A DNA stretch of 64,000 bases, from positions 1 through 64,000 of the forward strand of contig CAYFJI010000002.1 of the NCBI GenBank assembly GCA_964343365.1, written 5' to 3'. Source of the stretch: CAJXWH01 sp964343365. GTDB lineage: Bacteria; Pseudomonadota; Gammaproteobacteria; Arenicellales; UBA868. The notes under the pieces are model-generated. The model saw nothing but the letters and a program-made list of their open reading frames with translations. It had not been told where the DNA came from and did no database searches. Below are positions 1 to 8,705 of the stretch, in pieces. A program made the position numbers and the translations under genes. Positions within the stretch are counted from its first letter, which is position 1. Each line of letters begins with the position of its first letter.

Positions 1-38
1 AAATCCTCGTGTCGGCAGTTCGATTCTGTCCCTGGCCA
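1..38 (+). tRNA. tRNA-Phe (GAA), 3' part only
   Basis: The window opens inside a tRNA. The visible part is the 3' side of the anticodon arm (AAA then TCCTC), a five-base variable loop, a T arm whose stem GGCAG pairs with CTGTC around the loop TTCGATT, the acceptor strand CCTGGCC and discriminator A. Base 36 is A and the variable loop is short, which leaves Phe, Cys or Trp. The sequence fits gammaproteobacterial tRNA-Phe best. The next bases are CCT, so the full CCA end is not encoded. The identity is inferred because the anticodon lies outside the window. Confidence 0.8.
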
Positions 39-63
39 CCTTATTTTCAATGACTGTTAAATT

Positions 64-1038
64 ATGGATCAGATATTATTATTGGTATTCGACAACATCA
101 CGTCGCCAATGGTTCTGTTTTTTGGTCTAGGGGTTGGAGCATCTTTGCTTCGATCAGATCTGGAAATACCTCAATCTGCAGCGCGCTTTTTGTCTATTTA
201 CTTGATGTTGGCGATTGGTTTCAAGGGTGGTGCGGCTGTTGCCGAACACGGCATTGAATTCCAAATGGTCGCCACTCTGGCCTCCTGTGCAATATTGAGT
301 TTTGTCACGCCATTTATTGCCTACTTTATTCTGCGACGCATGAGCAATTTACCTACTGTCGATGTTGCAGCAGTGGCTGCCCACTACGGTTCGATCAGCG
401 TTGTTACATTGGCCGCGGGAATGGAGTTACTAAAACAATTTGGACTTGATTATGAGGGGTATATTGTAGCAGCGGCTGCTGTTATGGAATTTCCCGCTAT
501 TATTTCAGGATTGTGGTTAGCAAAACAGTTTGCACGTAGCAATACATCGAACAAAGAGGGTTTATTTCGCCATGTTTTTTCGAATGGATCGATTGTCGTG
601 CTTTTGGGGGCATTTATTATTGGCTGGATTTCTGGTGAGCGGGGCCTCTCCGATATCGCGCCTTTTATCATTGATCCTTTTAATGGTGTACTTTGTATAT
701 TCTTGTTAGACATGGGTATTGTAGCGGGCCGTGGTTTCTGTGATAAAAAGAACGTAATCGGGCCGCGCGAGATAACCTTTGGTTTCGCTATGCCCCTCTT
801 TTCAATAGTTCTCGCCACTCCTTTTGTTTTGATTCTAGACTTATCTGTTGGAGGATCTGCATTGCTGTTTACTCTAGCTGCTAGTGCCTCCTACATAGCA
901 GTTCCAGCAGCTATGCGATTTACATTGCCAAGTGCTAACCCAGCTGTTTATATAACGATGTCTTTAGGGATCACTTTTCCACTCAATCTAACAATTGGTA
1001 TCCCGATCTACATTGCACTTGCACGATTAGTAGCTTGA
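64..1038 (+). CDS. SbtA-type sodium-dependent bicarbonate permease
   Basis: A 324-residue, almost wholly hydrophobic protein with about ten membrane segments and a glycine-rich first helix. It matches the SbtA / DUF897 family, whose cyanobacterial member imports bicarbonate with sodium across the inner membrane. Length is normal for the family. The gene follows tRNA-Phe directly and no partner such as the PII-like SbtB is seen. No clear ribosome binding site precedes the ATG. Bicarbonate is the family substrate; in a heterotroph it could feed carboxylases, but another anion cannot be excluded. Confidence 0.75.
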   Translation: MDQILLLVFDNITSPMVLFFGLGVGASLLRSDLEIPQSAARFLSIYLMLAIGFKGGAAVAEHGIEFQMVATLASCAILSFVTPFIAYFILRRMSNLPTVDVAAVAAHYGSISVVTLAAGMELLKQFGLDYEGYIVAAAAVMEFPAIISGLWLAKQFARSNTSNKEGLFRHVFSNGSIVVLLGAFIIGWISGERGLSDIAPFIIDPFNGVLCIFLLDMGIVAGRGFCDKKNVIGPREITFGFAMPLFSIVLATPFVLILDLSVGGSALLFTLAASASYIAVPAAMRFTLPSANPAVYITMSLGITFPLNLTIGIPIYIALARLVA

Positions 1039-1126
1039 TTTAGGCGAGAGCAATATCCAGTAGGACAAGATAGTAGGACAGCAATGGGAGGCCGAATTAA
1101 GAAGAATGCCGATAGGCCAACTCAGT

Positions 1127-1836
1127 TCAACGAGCGTCTGCCGGTGTGTGACGTTGCGTCCTTGTGACTCCTGTGCTCGAAATATGCGCAGTGATAGTTA
1201 CGTAGTGCGGCTGGATGAGAAGTGACGACTCTGAGATAATTAGGCCTGCACTAATTTCACAATAGGCCTCAGCATTTGGTCCGCGGCCCGCTTGGCGTTG
1301 CATGACTCTTGTTTTTCCTGAAGTAGCGTCATAGCTGCACAGGACGAAGAACCACTGTCCTTTTTGAATAGGTTGGTTCGTGTTGATTTCGGTGACTTTT
1401 TTCGTGGACTAGGCAAAGTGCGATACCACCATTTGGATCTATATAGAGGTCGAATCCCAAACTATTAGAGTTTTTCCAATATACCCTGGTAGTTGTCCTT
1501 CGTAGGTTTAGTTGCTCGTATCTATGACTGAATGGTGAATCCATCTGAGGTATTAATGTTTGTCTCGCCTGGAATGGCGATAAACGAGCCAGGGTATGTA
1601 TCTTGATGTCGTCCCTTAAGAGTTCGCTGAAAAACATCTATCGTTTCTGACTTGAAACCAGGGCCTTCTGGATAATTATCTCCATGAATTAGACGAACTA
1701 AATTCGCTTTATATTCATGGGATTTCCTACTGATCATAAAACTGACGATATCTCTAGGGTGCGCCACCATTGGTGTCGCATATCGGATCAGCGCGGGTCT
1801 AAGGCTTCCGATGAACACAAATTTATCTGACATCAA
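1127..1836 (-). pseudogene. Decayed N,N-dimethylformamidase large-subunit-like gene
   Basis: The 5' part (1525-1836) encodes an N-terminal region with the motif LVRLIHGDNYPEGPG, typical of the large subunit of N,N-dimethylformamidase and its relatives. It is cut by TAG at 1522-1524 where a Trp codon is expected after GFTIQS. Homology continues in a second frame (SLGFDLYIDPNGG, about 1410-1470). A run of six T at 1397-1402 marks a shift to a third frame (GQWFFVLCSYDATSGK, about 1310-1360), which stops at 1127. Only about 235 of an expected 700 or more codons remain. It sits at the tail of the catabolic operon, so it was probably once a working amidase of that pathway. Confidence 0.75.
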
Positions 1837-1935
1837 TGGCCCTTATTTCATGTTGTGAACTTGAGAAAGTGTAGGTAGTAGATTAGTCAACTAACATTTC
1901 TATCGTCCGCTATCATTTTAATTAAAATTTTTCAT

Positions 1936-3099
1936 CTAAATTAACCAATTTATCAAACGTCGCAACATAGTATTGCATTTGCCTAGTTGTTCTAAAGTAA
2001 TATATTCATTGGATCTATGGGCCTCTGAAATACTGCCTGGCCCACAGACAACACATGGGATTCCTGCGCGACTATCAAATAGTCCCGCTTCAGAACCAAA
2101 ACTAATTTTTTGTGGATGCTCTTCTCCTTCGGTAAGAGATTGAATCAAATCAATTAGGGGTGAGTCTAGAGGAGTATCGAGGCCAGGATAGCTAGATAAT
2201 GGTTCAATGCTTATCTTGCAGGTGGGCTCTATATTTTTCATCGCTGGTTCTAGGCATGTTTTGGCATATTCGTAGAATTCCACAAGTATGGGCTCTATGT
2301 CATGATCAGGTAGATGTCGAATCTCGAAATCAAATGAACATTTGTCTGGCACAATGTTTAGAGCTATTCCACCTTGAATTTTCCCAACATGAATCGTGCT
2401 GTGTGGAACAATATACCCGTCGTCGAATGGCCCATTCTTGTCGATAACCTGCTGCTGTGAGCGGAGAAAAGAAATTAATTGCACCGCAGCATTTATAGCG
2501 TTAACTCCTTCATTTGGATATGCTGAATGCGCGCTAGAACCATCTATTTTTATGCTAATCGCACGCTTACCTTTGTGCGCATTGATAATCTTCATATTCG
2601 TGGGTTCACCTATGATTCCAAACGATGGCAAGTTCGGTGTCTCTGTTATAAAGTCGATTAGTTTGCGTACACCAAGACAGCCCACCTCCTCATCATAGGA
2701 CAATGCAATATGAATTGGTTTTGCAAGTTTGGCATTAATCATTGTTGGGACCCATGCTAGAACACAAGCAATAAAACCCTTCATATCAGCGGTGCCACGA
2801 CCATATAAATGATTTCCGTCCTGGTGGAGAACAAATGGATTAGTCGACCATGATTGTCCATCTACCGGTACAACGTCGGTATGGCCAGACAACATTATCC
2901 CCCGAGTATTCGATGCACTGATGGTGGCATACAGATTGGCTTTGGTTCGCTGATCGTTCTCAACCAAAGTACTTTTGATTCCGTAATTGCTCAGATAGTT
3001 TTCGACATAACTGATGAGATCAAGATTAGAGTCTCTGCTCGTAGTATCAAAAGAAACAAGATCTTTTAAGATTGTTACTATACTAGCGATGTTTGTCAT
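1936..3099 (-). CDS. M20 deacetylase, ArgE/DapE type
   Basis: A 387-residue zinc hydrolase of peptidase family M20A. Metal and catalytic motifs are in order: HTDVVP (His73, Asp75), GTADMKG (Asp105) and the acidic pair Glu137/Glu138 in YDEEVG, with the dimerisation domain near 180-290. Overall it resembles acetylornithine deacetylase ArgE, which removes acetyl from N-acetylornithine or N-acetylglutamate. Lying behind DUF1028 and Rieske oxygenase genes, it more likely hydrolyses an N-acyl intermediate of that operon than works in arginine synthesis. It could also supply the deacetylase needed by DgcN/DgcA, but nothing in the sequence links them. Confidence 0.7.
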   Translation of the reverse strand: MTNIASIVTILKDLVSFDTTSRDSNLDLISYVENYLSNYGIKSTLVENDQRTKANLYATISASNTRGIMLSGHTDVVPVDGQSWSTNPFVLHQDGNHLYGRGTADMKGFIACVLAWVPTMINAKLAKPIHIALSYDEEVGCLGVRKLIDFITETPNLPSFGIIGEPTNMKIINAHKGKRAISIKIDGSSAHSAYPNEGVNAINAAVQLISFLRSQQQVIDKNGPFDDGYIVPHSTIHVGKIQGGIALNIVPDKCSFDFEIRHLPDHDIEPILVEFYEYAKTCLEPAMKNIEPTCKISIEPLSSYPGLDTPLDSPLIDLIQSLTEGEEHPQKISFGSEAGLFDSRAGIPCVVCGPGSISEAHRSNEYITLEQLGKCNTMLRRLINWLI

Positions 3100-3145
3100 G
3101 ACTTAATAAATAGCAATGTCTATGGCTAGAATAGTTTTTCTTAGT

Positions 3146-3820
3146 TTACAGATCGCCAGGAACTCCATAAGCAGGCGCACTTTGCGGATCCAAGGCGCGC
3201 ATCACATAGTCATCCATTTGAGGTAGGTATACCTCCCAACATTGACGAAGTTGCGATACGGGTTGTTCGGACCAATCTACTCTGAGATCGACTAATGGCC
3301 ATGCACAAGTATCAGATACCAATAATGCAGCAGAGTGAGTTGGACCAACTTCACCGCCAGCTTCTACTCCGGCCTCTAAAGCGGATAGTAAACGCTCTGC
3401 TAAATGTATGTTATTTTCGGATTGAAATTTGTTTATCATAACAATCGGTACATCCGGCTCACTTAACAAATTTCCTGCAGCAATACAATTCTCACCTTGA
3501 GCAACTTTGTTAACTCCCAAGATTTTTGAACCGGTAAAGTAGGCGGTTCTCCCACTATTATCAACAGCTGCTACTTGTCGGTACTCCGCATGTGGACGAT
3601 CCTGCATAATTTGATTTATGGCTTCATTAGCATTTAAACCGTTTTCTAATGCGGTGAGTACAGCATTTCCAATACTGGGATCGGTAACATTTTGACTAGT
3701 GACAGCTCCGACACCTGCGCGGACCCATGGACAACGGCTACCTACAGAAATGCTGGAGGTTGTGATTGCAACGCCATGCATTTTGGTTTCCCTGCAGTAT
3801 CCAACAATGGAGAAAGTCAT
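3146..3820 (-). CDS. DUF1028 family protein
   Basis: A 224-residue protein matching DUF1028 throughout. Hallmarks are the start MTFSIVGYC, the glycine-rich GVAITTSSISVGSRCPWV stretch (about residues 15-33) and the GVGAVTSQN motif. Family members have an N-terminal-nucleophile-hydrolase-like fold but no firmly established reaction. They often sit beside amidase and RidA genes in nitrogen-compound catabolism. It lies between a Rieske oxygenase and an M20 deacetylase on the same strand, with gaps of 46 to 65 bases. A hydrolytic role in the same pathway is inferred from context only. Confidence 0.75.
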   Translation of the reverse strand: MTFSIVGYCRETKMHGVAITTSSISVGSRCPWVRAGVGAVTSQNVTDPSIGNAVLTALENGLNANEAINQIMQDRPHAEYRQVAAVDNSGRTAYFTGSKILGVNKVAQGENCIAAGNLLSEPDVPIVMINKFQSENNIHLAERLLSALEAGVEAGGEVGPTHSAALLVSDTCAWPLVDLRVDWSEQPVSQLRQCWEVYLPQMDDYVMRALDPQSAPAYGVPGDL

Positions 3821-3885
3821 CGTAAGTTTCTTATTAATTGGTAGTTCGGTGACATAGCATCTAACCTCATTTTTTTGTTATAAAA

Positions 3886-5034
3886 CTACGCAATTTCACG
3901 AGCCAAATATTGCGTAAATTCATGAACTTCACGTTCTAACCAACTTAATGGACCTGGAAGAGCCATAGGGCCTTTAATATTTTGAAAAATGGTTTCTACT
4001 AAGAATCGATCTTCTTCCTGGGTTTTGTCTAACAATTCTCTAAATTTACTTACCAGTGCAGATTTATCTTTGGCATGTTTAATAACTTCTGGAGCTAAAG
4101 CTGCTCCATATCTAATTCGAACCTTTCCTATTCCGTTCGGCTGCAATGATAGATACCAAAGGTGGTCAGGAGCTAACACATACATGTGGCTTGGAAATAT
4201 TGTGGGCATCACTGAGGTTTGGCGCATAGAATCGGTCAGCCTCTTATTCATTGGATGCGCAACTCCAAAATCCACATCATTGGGCTTTAAGAAGTACTGG
4301 TATGTAAAGCTCTCTGAGGGGCCATCTGAATCAAATCTTGTTTCCGCTACCGAAAAATTTCGACCAACCGTAGAACGATGAGCAATCGGTAAGTGATAGC
4401 CCTCCATAAAATTTTGGCACAATATTTTCCAATTTGTATCCCATTCTAAATCTTCAACAAAAACTGTCCTATAATCCTTCATCCCATAAGGTCGTACTAT
4501 AGGGTCTAGCTTCCCTAGGCGATCTACGATTGGTGTAGCATCATCCGACAGTGAGACATAGATCCAACCATGCCAAGTTTCGCACCTTAGAACTGGAAGC
4601 CTGAATTTCTCTTTATTAAAGTTTAAATTGCACGACATGTGAGGTGCTCCAGCCAGATTGCCATCGATGTTATATGTCCATCCATGGTAAGGACATGAAA
4701 ATTGTCGGGTATTTCCATTCCCTTGAATGAGTCTCATCATTCTGTGTCGGCAGACATTAGACATTGCTTTGATGGTTTTATCTTCCAATCGAACCACAAT
4801 TATTGGCTGGTTACCAACGACAAAGGTTATGAAGTCGCCAACATTGGGCACATCATCCTCTCTGCCAACACATGACCATTCTCGGTGGAAGATCTGATCC
4901 AATTCAACTGTAGCAAGTTCCTCAGACAAGAACATGTCAGCTGAAAGGCCATGGGTTTGATTGCTCGTATTACTAGCCAGACATACTAACTCAGCTTTTA
5001 ATTTTTTCAGATTTTTCCGCTCGCTTTCAAACAT
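3886..5034 (-). CDS. Rieske non-haem iron oxygenase, alpha subunit
   Basis: A 382-residue ring-hydroxylating-type oxygenase. The N-terminal Rieske domain has CxH (Cys95, His97) and CPYH (Cys114, His117) for the 2Fe-2S cluster. The catalytic domain carries the mononuclear iron motif NFMEGYHLPIAH with His214 and His219. Glu211 sits where many ring dioxygenases have the bridging Asp; the same change is known in carnitine and choline-type monooxygenases, so an N-containing substrate is plausible. No beta subunit or dedicated reductase is adjacent. It is fourth in an operon with the HpaBC-like pair and RidA. The substrate is unknown. Confidence 0.8.
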   Translation of the reverse strand: MFESERKNLKKLKAELVCLASNTSNQTHGLSADMFLSEELATVELDQIFHREWSCVGREDDVPNVGDFITFVVGNQPIIVVRLEDKTIKAMSNVCRHRMMRLIQGNGNTRQFSCPYHGWTYNIDGNLAGAPHMSCNLNFNKEKFRLPVLRCETWHGWIYVSLSDDATPIVDRLGKLDPIVRPYGMKDYRTVFVEDLEWDTNWKILCQNFMEGYHLPIAHRSTVGRNFSVAETRFDSDGPSESFTYQYFLKPNDVDFGVAHPMNKRLTDSMRQTSVMPTIFPSHMYVLAPDHLWYLSLQPNGIGKVRIRYGAALAPEVIKHAKDKSALVSKFRELLDKTQEEDRFLVETIFQNIKGPMALPGPLSWLEREVHEFTQYLAREIA

Positions 5035-5049
5035 AATTCTAAAACAAAG

Positions 5050-5478
5050 TTAATTTGATGGAATTACCGCTGTAACCTCGATTTCTAGCAACCACTCAGG
5101 TCTGGCAAGCGCTGAAACCACAATGCCTGTTGAACAAGGGTAAACTCCTTTTAACCATTTACCCATCTCTTGATAAACAACTTCACGGTTTCGAATGTCT
5201 GTCAGATAGACCACTATTCGACATATATGCGCCATACAGCTACCACACTCCTTAAGCAACATGTCGACATTTTTCATAGTCGCTTCAGTTTGTAACCTAG
5301 GACTTCCTAAGTGCAAAGATTCTCTGGTATCTAGATCCTGAGATACTTGGCCTCGGACGAAAACCATCTTGCCTTGAGCAATGACGGCTTGGCATAGATC
5401 ATTATCTAGATTCTGTTCAGGGTAAGTTTCGCGTGTATTGAATTTCCGAATGCGTGTATGCGTCATGTTTGGTTCCAT
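5050..5478 (-). CDS. RidA/YjgF/UK114 family protein
   Basis: A 142-residue RidA-like protein. RidA enzymes hydrolyse reactive enamine or imine intermediates, and pathway-specific versions such as RutC occur in catabolic operons. Recognisable are the VRGQVSQDLDT strand, the TEATMKNVDMLLKECG helix and the C-terminal region with the buried acidic residue of the family (LLEIEVTAV). It lies 15 bases upstream of the Rieske gene and 48 downstream of the flavin reductase, so co-transcription is likely. An internal ATG four codons in is an alternative start. In context it probably clears an aminoacrylate- or imine-like product of the monooxygenase. Confidence 0.8.
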   Translation of the reverse strand: MEPNMTHTRIRKFNTRETYPEQNLDNDLCQAVIAQGKMVFVRGQVSQDLDTRESLHLGSPRLQTEATMKNVDMLLKECGSCMAHICRIVVYLTDIRNREVVYQEMGKWLKGVYPCSTGIVVSALARPEWLLEIEVTAVIPSN

Positions 5479-5526
5479 AATTGAAACTGCTAATAATTCA
5501 CAAATATAAGTTTGTACAATAAAGAT

Positions 5527-6075
5527 CTAAGTATACCTCTCCCACGAGTACTCTAGCTCTTCAAGCGGTAGTGTGCCTGAACCATCCGTAAGTTCATATG
5601 ATCTTGCGCGATAGATCAACGGCATACCTGGCCCATTTGTATGTAAGTTTGTTATCTCACCGATAAAAATGAAGTGTGTTCCGTGTTGTAATTCATTCTT
5701 AACCTGGCAGTCAAGATTAACTAGAGCATTAATCATTTGGGGGGCACCGGTTACTCCCTTCTTCCAACTTGCGCATAAAAAAGGATCCCTGCTCAAATCA
5801 GTAAGTCTTCCACTAAATGCATCTGAAACATAGGCCTGATCAGACTTCAGCACATTGACGCAAATAACCTTATTATCGCGAATAGTCTGGCAGACACCGC
5901 TATCATGGTTGACACAGATAAGAACTGAAGGTGGATCCACTGATACCGAACACATGCTACTAACAGTTATGCCTCGTTTACCAGCAGTTCCATCGGTGGT
6001 AACGACCGAAACTGTGGCAGCAATTAGGCTTAATGCCTCCCGAAAATTATCCATAGATACCTGATTTGAGCTCAT
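5527..6075 (-). CDS. Flavin reductase, HpaC-like component
   Basis: A 182-residue flavin reductase of the HpaC/RutF type, which uses NAD(P)H to make reduced flavin for a partner monooxygenase. Family features are TVSVVTTDGTAGKRGITVSS near the start, SVDPPSVLICVN and the C-terminal HFIFIGEI stretch. Its start has a good Shine-Dalgarno (AGGAGA), and it begins 19 bases after the HpaB-like oxygenase ends, so the two form a two-component monooxygenase. Its place beside RidA is reminiscent of RutF with RutC in pyrimidine ring opening, though the oxygenase belongs to a different family. Confidence 0.85.
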   Translation of the reverse strand: MSSNQVSMDNFREALSLIAATVSVVTTDGTAGKRGITVSSMCSVSVDPPSVLICVNHDSGVCQTIRDNKVICVNVLKSDQAYVSDAFSGRLTDLSRDPFLCASWKKGVTGAPQMINALVNLDCQVKNELQHGTHFIFIGEITNLHTNGPGMPLIYRARSYELTDGSGTLPLEELEYSWERYT

Positions 6076-6094
6076 CGACTCTCCTGATACTCTA

Positions 6095-7603
6095 TCATTT
6101 TAAATTTCTATTGCTTCCAAATAGCTGACCTACGCTACTGTCCGACGCAATGTCGCTAGCCCAAACGGCCTCAGAGAGCTGAGCCGCGTTATAGGCATGC
6201 CTTAATGACTCATTCCAATCAAAGTTTCTGTAAACCGCTGCTAGGTGTGCGAATGGTGGTGCCTGTGCAAAAAGTTGAAACGTAAGTCTATGACCTGCAT
6301 AATCTGAGTTTAAGAGATCCCTAGCGAAAGCAAGTAACTTACGACGATCTTCTGCAAGCCAGTCATTGTTAATAGAATAAAACTTTTCCATCCACTTTCC
6401 AATCTCAGGATTCTGAAAACTCGCCGCGTCTGGTGTTACGCAGATCTGGCCACCACAAAGTTCTCGGGCAATGTGCATCATGGTTGGTAACTGGGAGCAC
6501 GCATGTACTCGACCAGCATACAAGAGAGACTGGTTTGGCATTAGTAATCCTCGTGGACTCCGTTCGGCTGAGGCAATCGATGCTGTTAAATGTGCATCAA
6601 TGCCTTCTCTATAAACAGCAAGTTGGGCCAATTTCTCCTGGACAGCCGGTTGTTTGTCGAGACCAGTCTGGCGGACATTGAACAAGGCCGCTCCAATCAT
6701 TAAATCAGCCATTCGTAAAATTCGTTGTACAAATGCAAAAGCGCTATATCTATGGAGTGTTGAACGAATAAATGTCGCTGCTCGGGTATGACGGTAAAAT
6801 AGTACATTTTCCCACGGAATTAATACGTTATCAAAGACAACCAGTGCATCAATTTCGTCAAACTGATTTGCAAGGGGATAATCTTCTGTTGGAGCTCGGC
6901 CTGCAAAACCTGTACGGCAAATCATTCGGATGCCTGGGGATCCAAGTTCGCAAATAAAACCTACAGCATAATCTGAGAGTTCTGAATTACCCCAATTGGC
7001 GATAGTTGGCTTAGTAAATGCCTGATTAGAATAAGGCGCAGCGGTCTCGTACTTCGCACCTCTGACTATGATGCCTTTATCTGTTTCCTTCACCACATGT
7101 AAAAGCATGTCAGGATCTTGCTCTTGCGGCGCCTTTGAGCGATCGCCTTTTGGATCGGTATTAGCTGAAACATGAAATAGATCTCCATGAATCACCTTGT
7201 TGATATGATTTTCAATATTCTTTGAAAATTGTGGGTCAACTTCATCTAACACATCATATCCGTCATACAGCGACCACATTTCGCCAACTGTTTCGTCGCC
7301 TACTCGAGTAACGATCCCTCCTATGTCAGTCATTATCTTGTCCGTAGCAGTTCTTTTATCATGCCAATCCTGCTGTGATCTTGGTAACTTCAAGCCAATT
7401 GCGAATTGCTCACCATGGTTTTCGTACGTCATATAATCGCAGGTTGTCGGATCGGTTTGCATGTCATAAATGCGCGCTCTTACGTCAATAATCGGCTTAA
7501 ACATAGGGTGTTGTGTAAGATCCTTGACTCTTCTTCCGTCAATCCAGACCTCCCGTCCATCTCTTATAGATTCGCGATATTCATTACCTGTTCGAATCAT
7601 CAT
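6095..7603 (-). CDS. HpaB-like FADH2-dependent monooxygenase
   Basis: A 502-residue oxygenase of the 4-hydroxyphenylacetate 3-hydroxylase family (HpaB/PvcC), with the acyl-CoA-dehydrogenase-like fold. The N-terminus (GREVWIDGRRVKDLT), the central NWGNSEL region and the C-terminal helical part with ELCGGQICVTPD fit the family, and length is normal. It is first in its operon with a strong ribosome binding site (GAGGAGA) and is paired with the HpaC-like reductase. No homoprotocatechuate genes (hpaDEFGHI) follow, so 4-hydroxyphenylacetate is unlikely to be the substrate. The RidA, Rieske, DUF1028 and deacetylase genes downstream point to a nitrogen-containing compound. Confidence 0.82.
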   Translation of the reverse strand: MMIRTGNEYRESIRDGREVWIDGRRVKDLTQHPMFKPIIDVRARIYDMQTDPTTCDYMTYENHGEQFAIGLKLPRSQQDWHDKRTATDKIMTDIGGIVTRVGDETVGEMWSLYDGYDVLDEVDPQFSKNIENHINKVIHGDLFHVSANTDPKGDRSKAPQEQDPDMLLHVVKETDKGIIVRGAKYETAAPYSNQAFTKPTIANWGNSELSDYAVGFICELGSPGIRMICRTGFAGRAPTEDYPLANQFDEIDALVVFDNVLIPWENVLFYRHTRAATFIRSTLHRYSAFAFVQRILRMADLMIGAALFNVRQTGLDKQPAVQEKLAQLAVYREGIDAHLTASIASAERSPRGLLMPNQSLLYAGRVHACSQLPTMMHIARELCGGQICVTPDAASFQNPEIGKWMEKFYSINNDWLAEDRRKLLAFARDLLNSDYAGHRLTFQLFAQAPPFAHLAAVYRNFDWNESLRHAYNAAQLSEAVWASDIASDSSVGQLFGSNRNLK

Positions 7604-8011
7604 GCTCTCCTCTTTTAAGTCGCTACGATTCTCTTGAATACTGAAGAAGGAGATCGCCCTATAATTTCTAGGGTGTTCAATACATAGTAGAGAAGCTCTT
7701 GCATTTATAATGCATGTCTTCTCAGACCAATAGTTCCTTCAAATTTATTTCATGATGCAATCATACTACTCTTGAGAGGACGTGTGATATTAATTCTAGG
7801 CCAAAAATCAAATAGATCCCAAATACGATAAACGGCCAAAAGAGTTATTAATTGATTGTCGATGTGTGTTGATCAGTTAAATTCGAGCCATATTGAGCTT
7901 GGATCAGTGCTCTCTTTTGATAGTAAAGATCCGTCATACGGCACCTATATAAAATAGAAGCTTGGGCCTGGGTAAGGTAAGCTCACCTATTTAAACCTAA
8001 ATGGAGAGAAT
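7604..8011. promoter_or_regulatory. Divergent control region between the two catabolic operons
   Basis: This 408-bp stretch lies between the HpaB-like gene and the glutathione transferase, which point away from each other, so it must hold both promoters. I see no gene in it. It contains two dyads, described separately, and an A/T-rich TATATAAAAT about 60 bases before the transferase start. No regulator gene is adjacent, so the controlling protein is not visible here. Confidence 0.4.
7690..7723. repeat. Large imperfect dyad in the divergent control region
   Basis: Two nested inverted repeats share one centre: outer arms GAGAAG and CTTCTC, inner arms TGCATT and AATGCA around TAT. The spacers between inner and outer arms are four and three bases. 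A second, simpler dyad (CCCTA, seven bases, TAGGG) lies at 7657-7673, nearer the HpaB-like gene. The size fits a dimeric repressor or activator site. With no poly-U tract after it, a terminator is unlikely. Confidence 0.45.
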
Positions 8012-8659
8012 ATGGCTTTCAGTCTTTATTATTCGGAACCTAGCGCGGCTATGGGAGTTCGTGTTCTTCTTGAAGAAATTGGCGTACCCTATAATCTAAT
8101 CTGGACAGACATAACCTCGAATTCGGTTCGAGATCCCCAACTTCTTGCTCTTAATCCAAACGGATGGATTCCTATACTTCTTTGGAAGGAAGGTGCAATG
8201 TACGAATGCGCAGCGATCACAATTTTTCTCTGTGATCAGTACCCACATGTCAGGTTGTCGCCGAATATTCTGGATCCAAAAAGAGCTGTGTTTCTGCAAT
8301 GGCTATTCTTTTTTTCGAGTTCACTCCAAAACGCTTATCAGATGACCTTTTACTCAGATCGATTTTGTGTTTCGACCAATGAGGAATTTAGTGTTAAAGC
8401 CAGATCTCGATCTCGTTTAACAGAGGTGTGGAGTATCGTCGATGCCGATATTGGGGATAAGTCATGGATGTTGGGCGATGAATTTTCTGCGGTAGACATA
8501 TACCTATTTATGTTGACTACGTGGTTGTCAGATGAGCACAAACATCCTGCTATTGCAACGTTTCCTAATGTAAAGCGAATTGCTGATCAAGTAATGGAGA
8601 GGCGGTCTGTCCAGAGAGTTTATAAAGCATATGTATCGCATATCAAGAGACAAACGTGA
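8012..8659 (+). CDS. Glutathione S-transferase family protein
   Basis: A 215-residue cytosolic glutathione transferase. The N-terminal thioredoxin-like domain (about 1-80) has LYYSEPSAAMGVRVLLEE and NPNGWIPIL, the usual cis-Pro region, followed by the glutathione-binding stretch YECAAITIFL. The all-helical domain follows with DEFSAVDIYLFML. The start has a clear Shine-Dalgarno (GGAGA). It is transcribed away from the HpaB-like operon and stands 46 bases before a Rieske oxygenase. A role in conjugating or isomerising an oxidised intermediate is inferred from neighbours. Confidence 0.82.
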   Translation: MAFSLYYSEPSAAMGVRVLLEEIGVPYNLIWTDITSNSVRDPQLLALNPNGWIPILLWKEGAMYECAAITIFLCDQYPHVRLSPNILDPKRAVFLQWLFFFSSSLQNAYQMTFYSDRFCVSTNEEFSVKARSRSRLTEVWSIVDADIGDKSWMLGDEFSAVDIYLFMLTTWLSDEHKHPAIATFPNVKRIADQVMERRSVQRVYKAYVSHIKRQT

Positions 8660-8705
8660 TGATCCATTATAACTTTTTATGAGTTAGATCTCAGGAAATC
8701 GTGTC

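Noticed and set aside
450..818. A 122-residue frame opposite the bicarbonate permease
   Set aside because: It lies wholly inside a well-supported gene on the other strand and has low-complexity composition.
1329..1637. A 102-residue gene on the minus strand
   Set aside because: Its middle part is the second-frame continuation of the formamidase-like pseudogene, not a separate gene.
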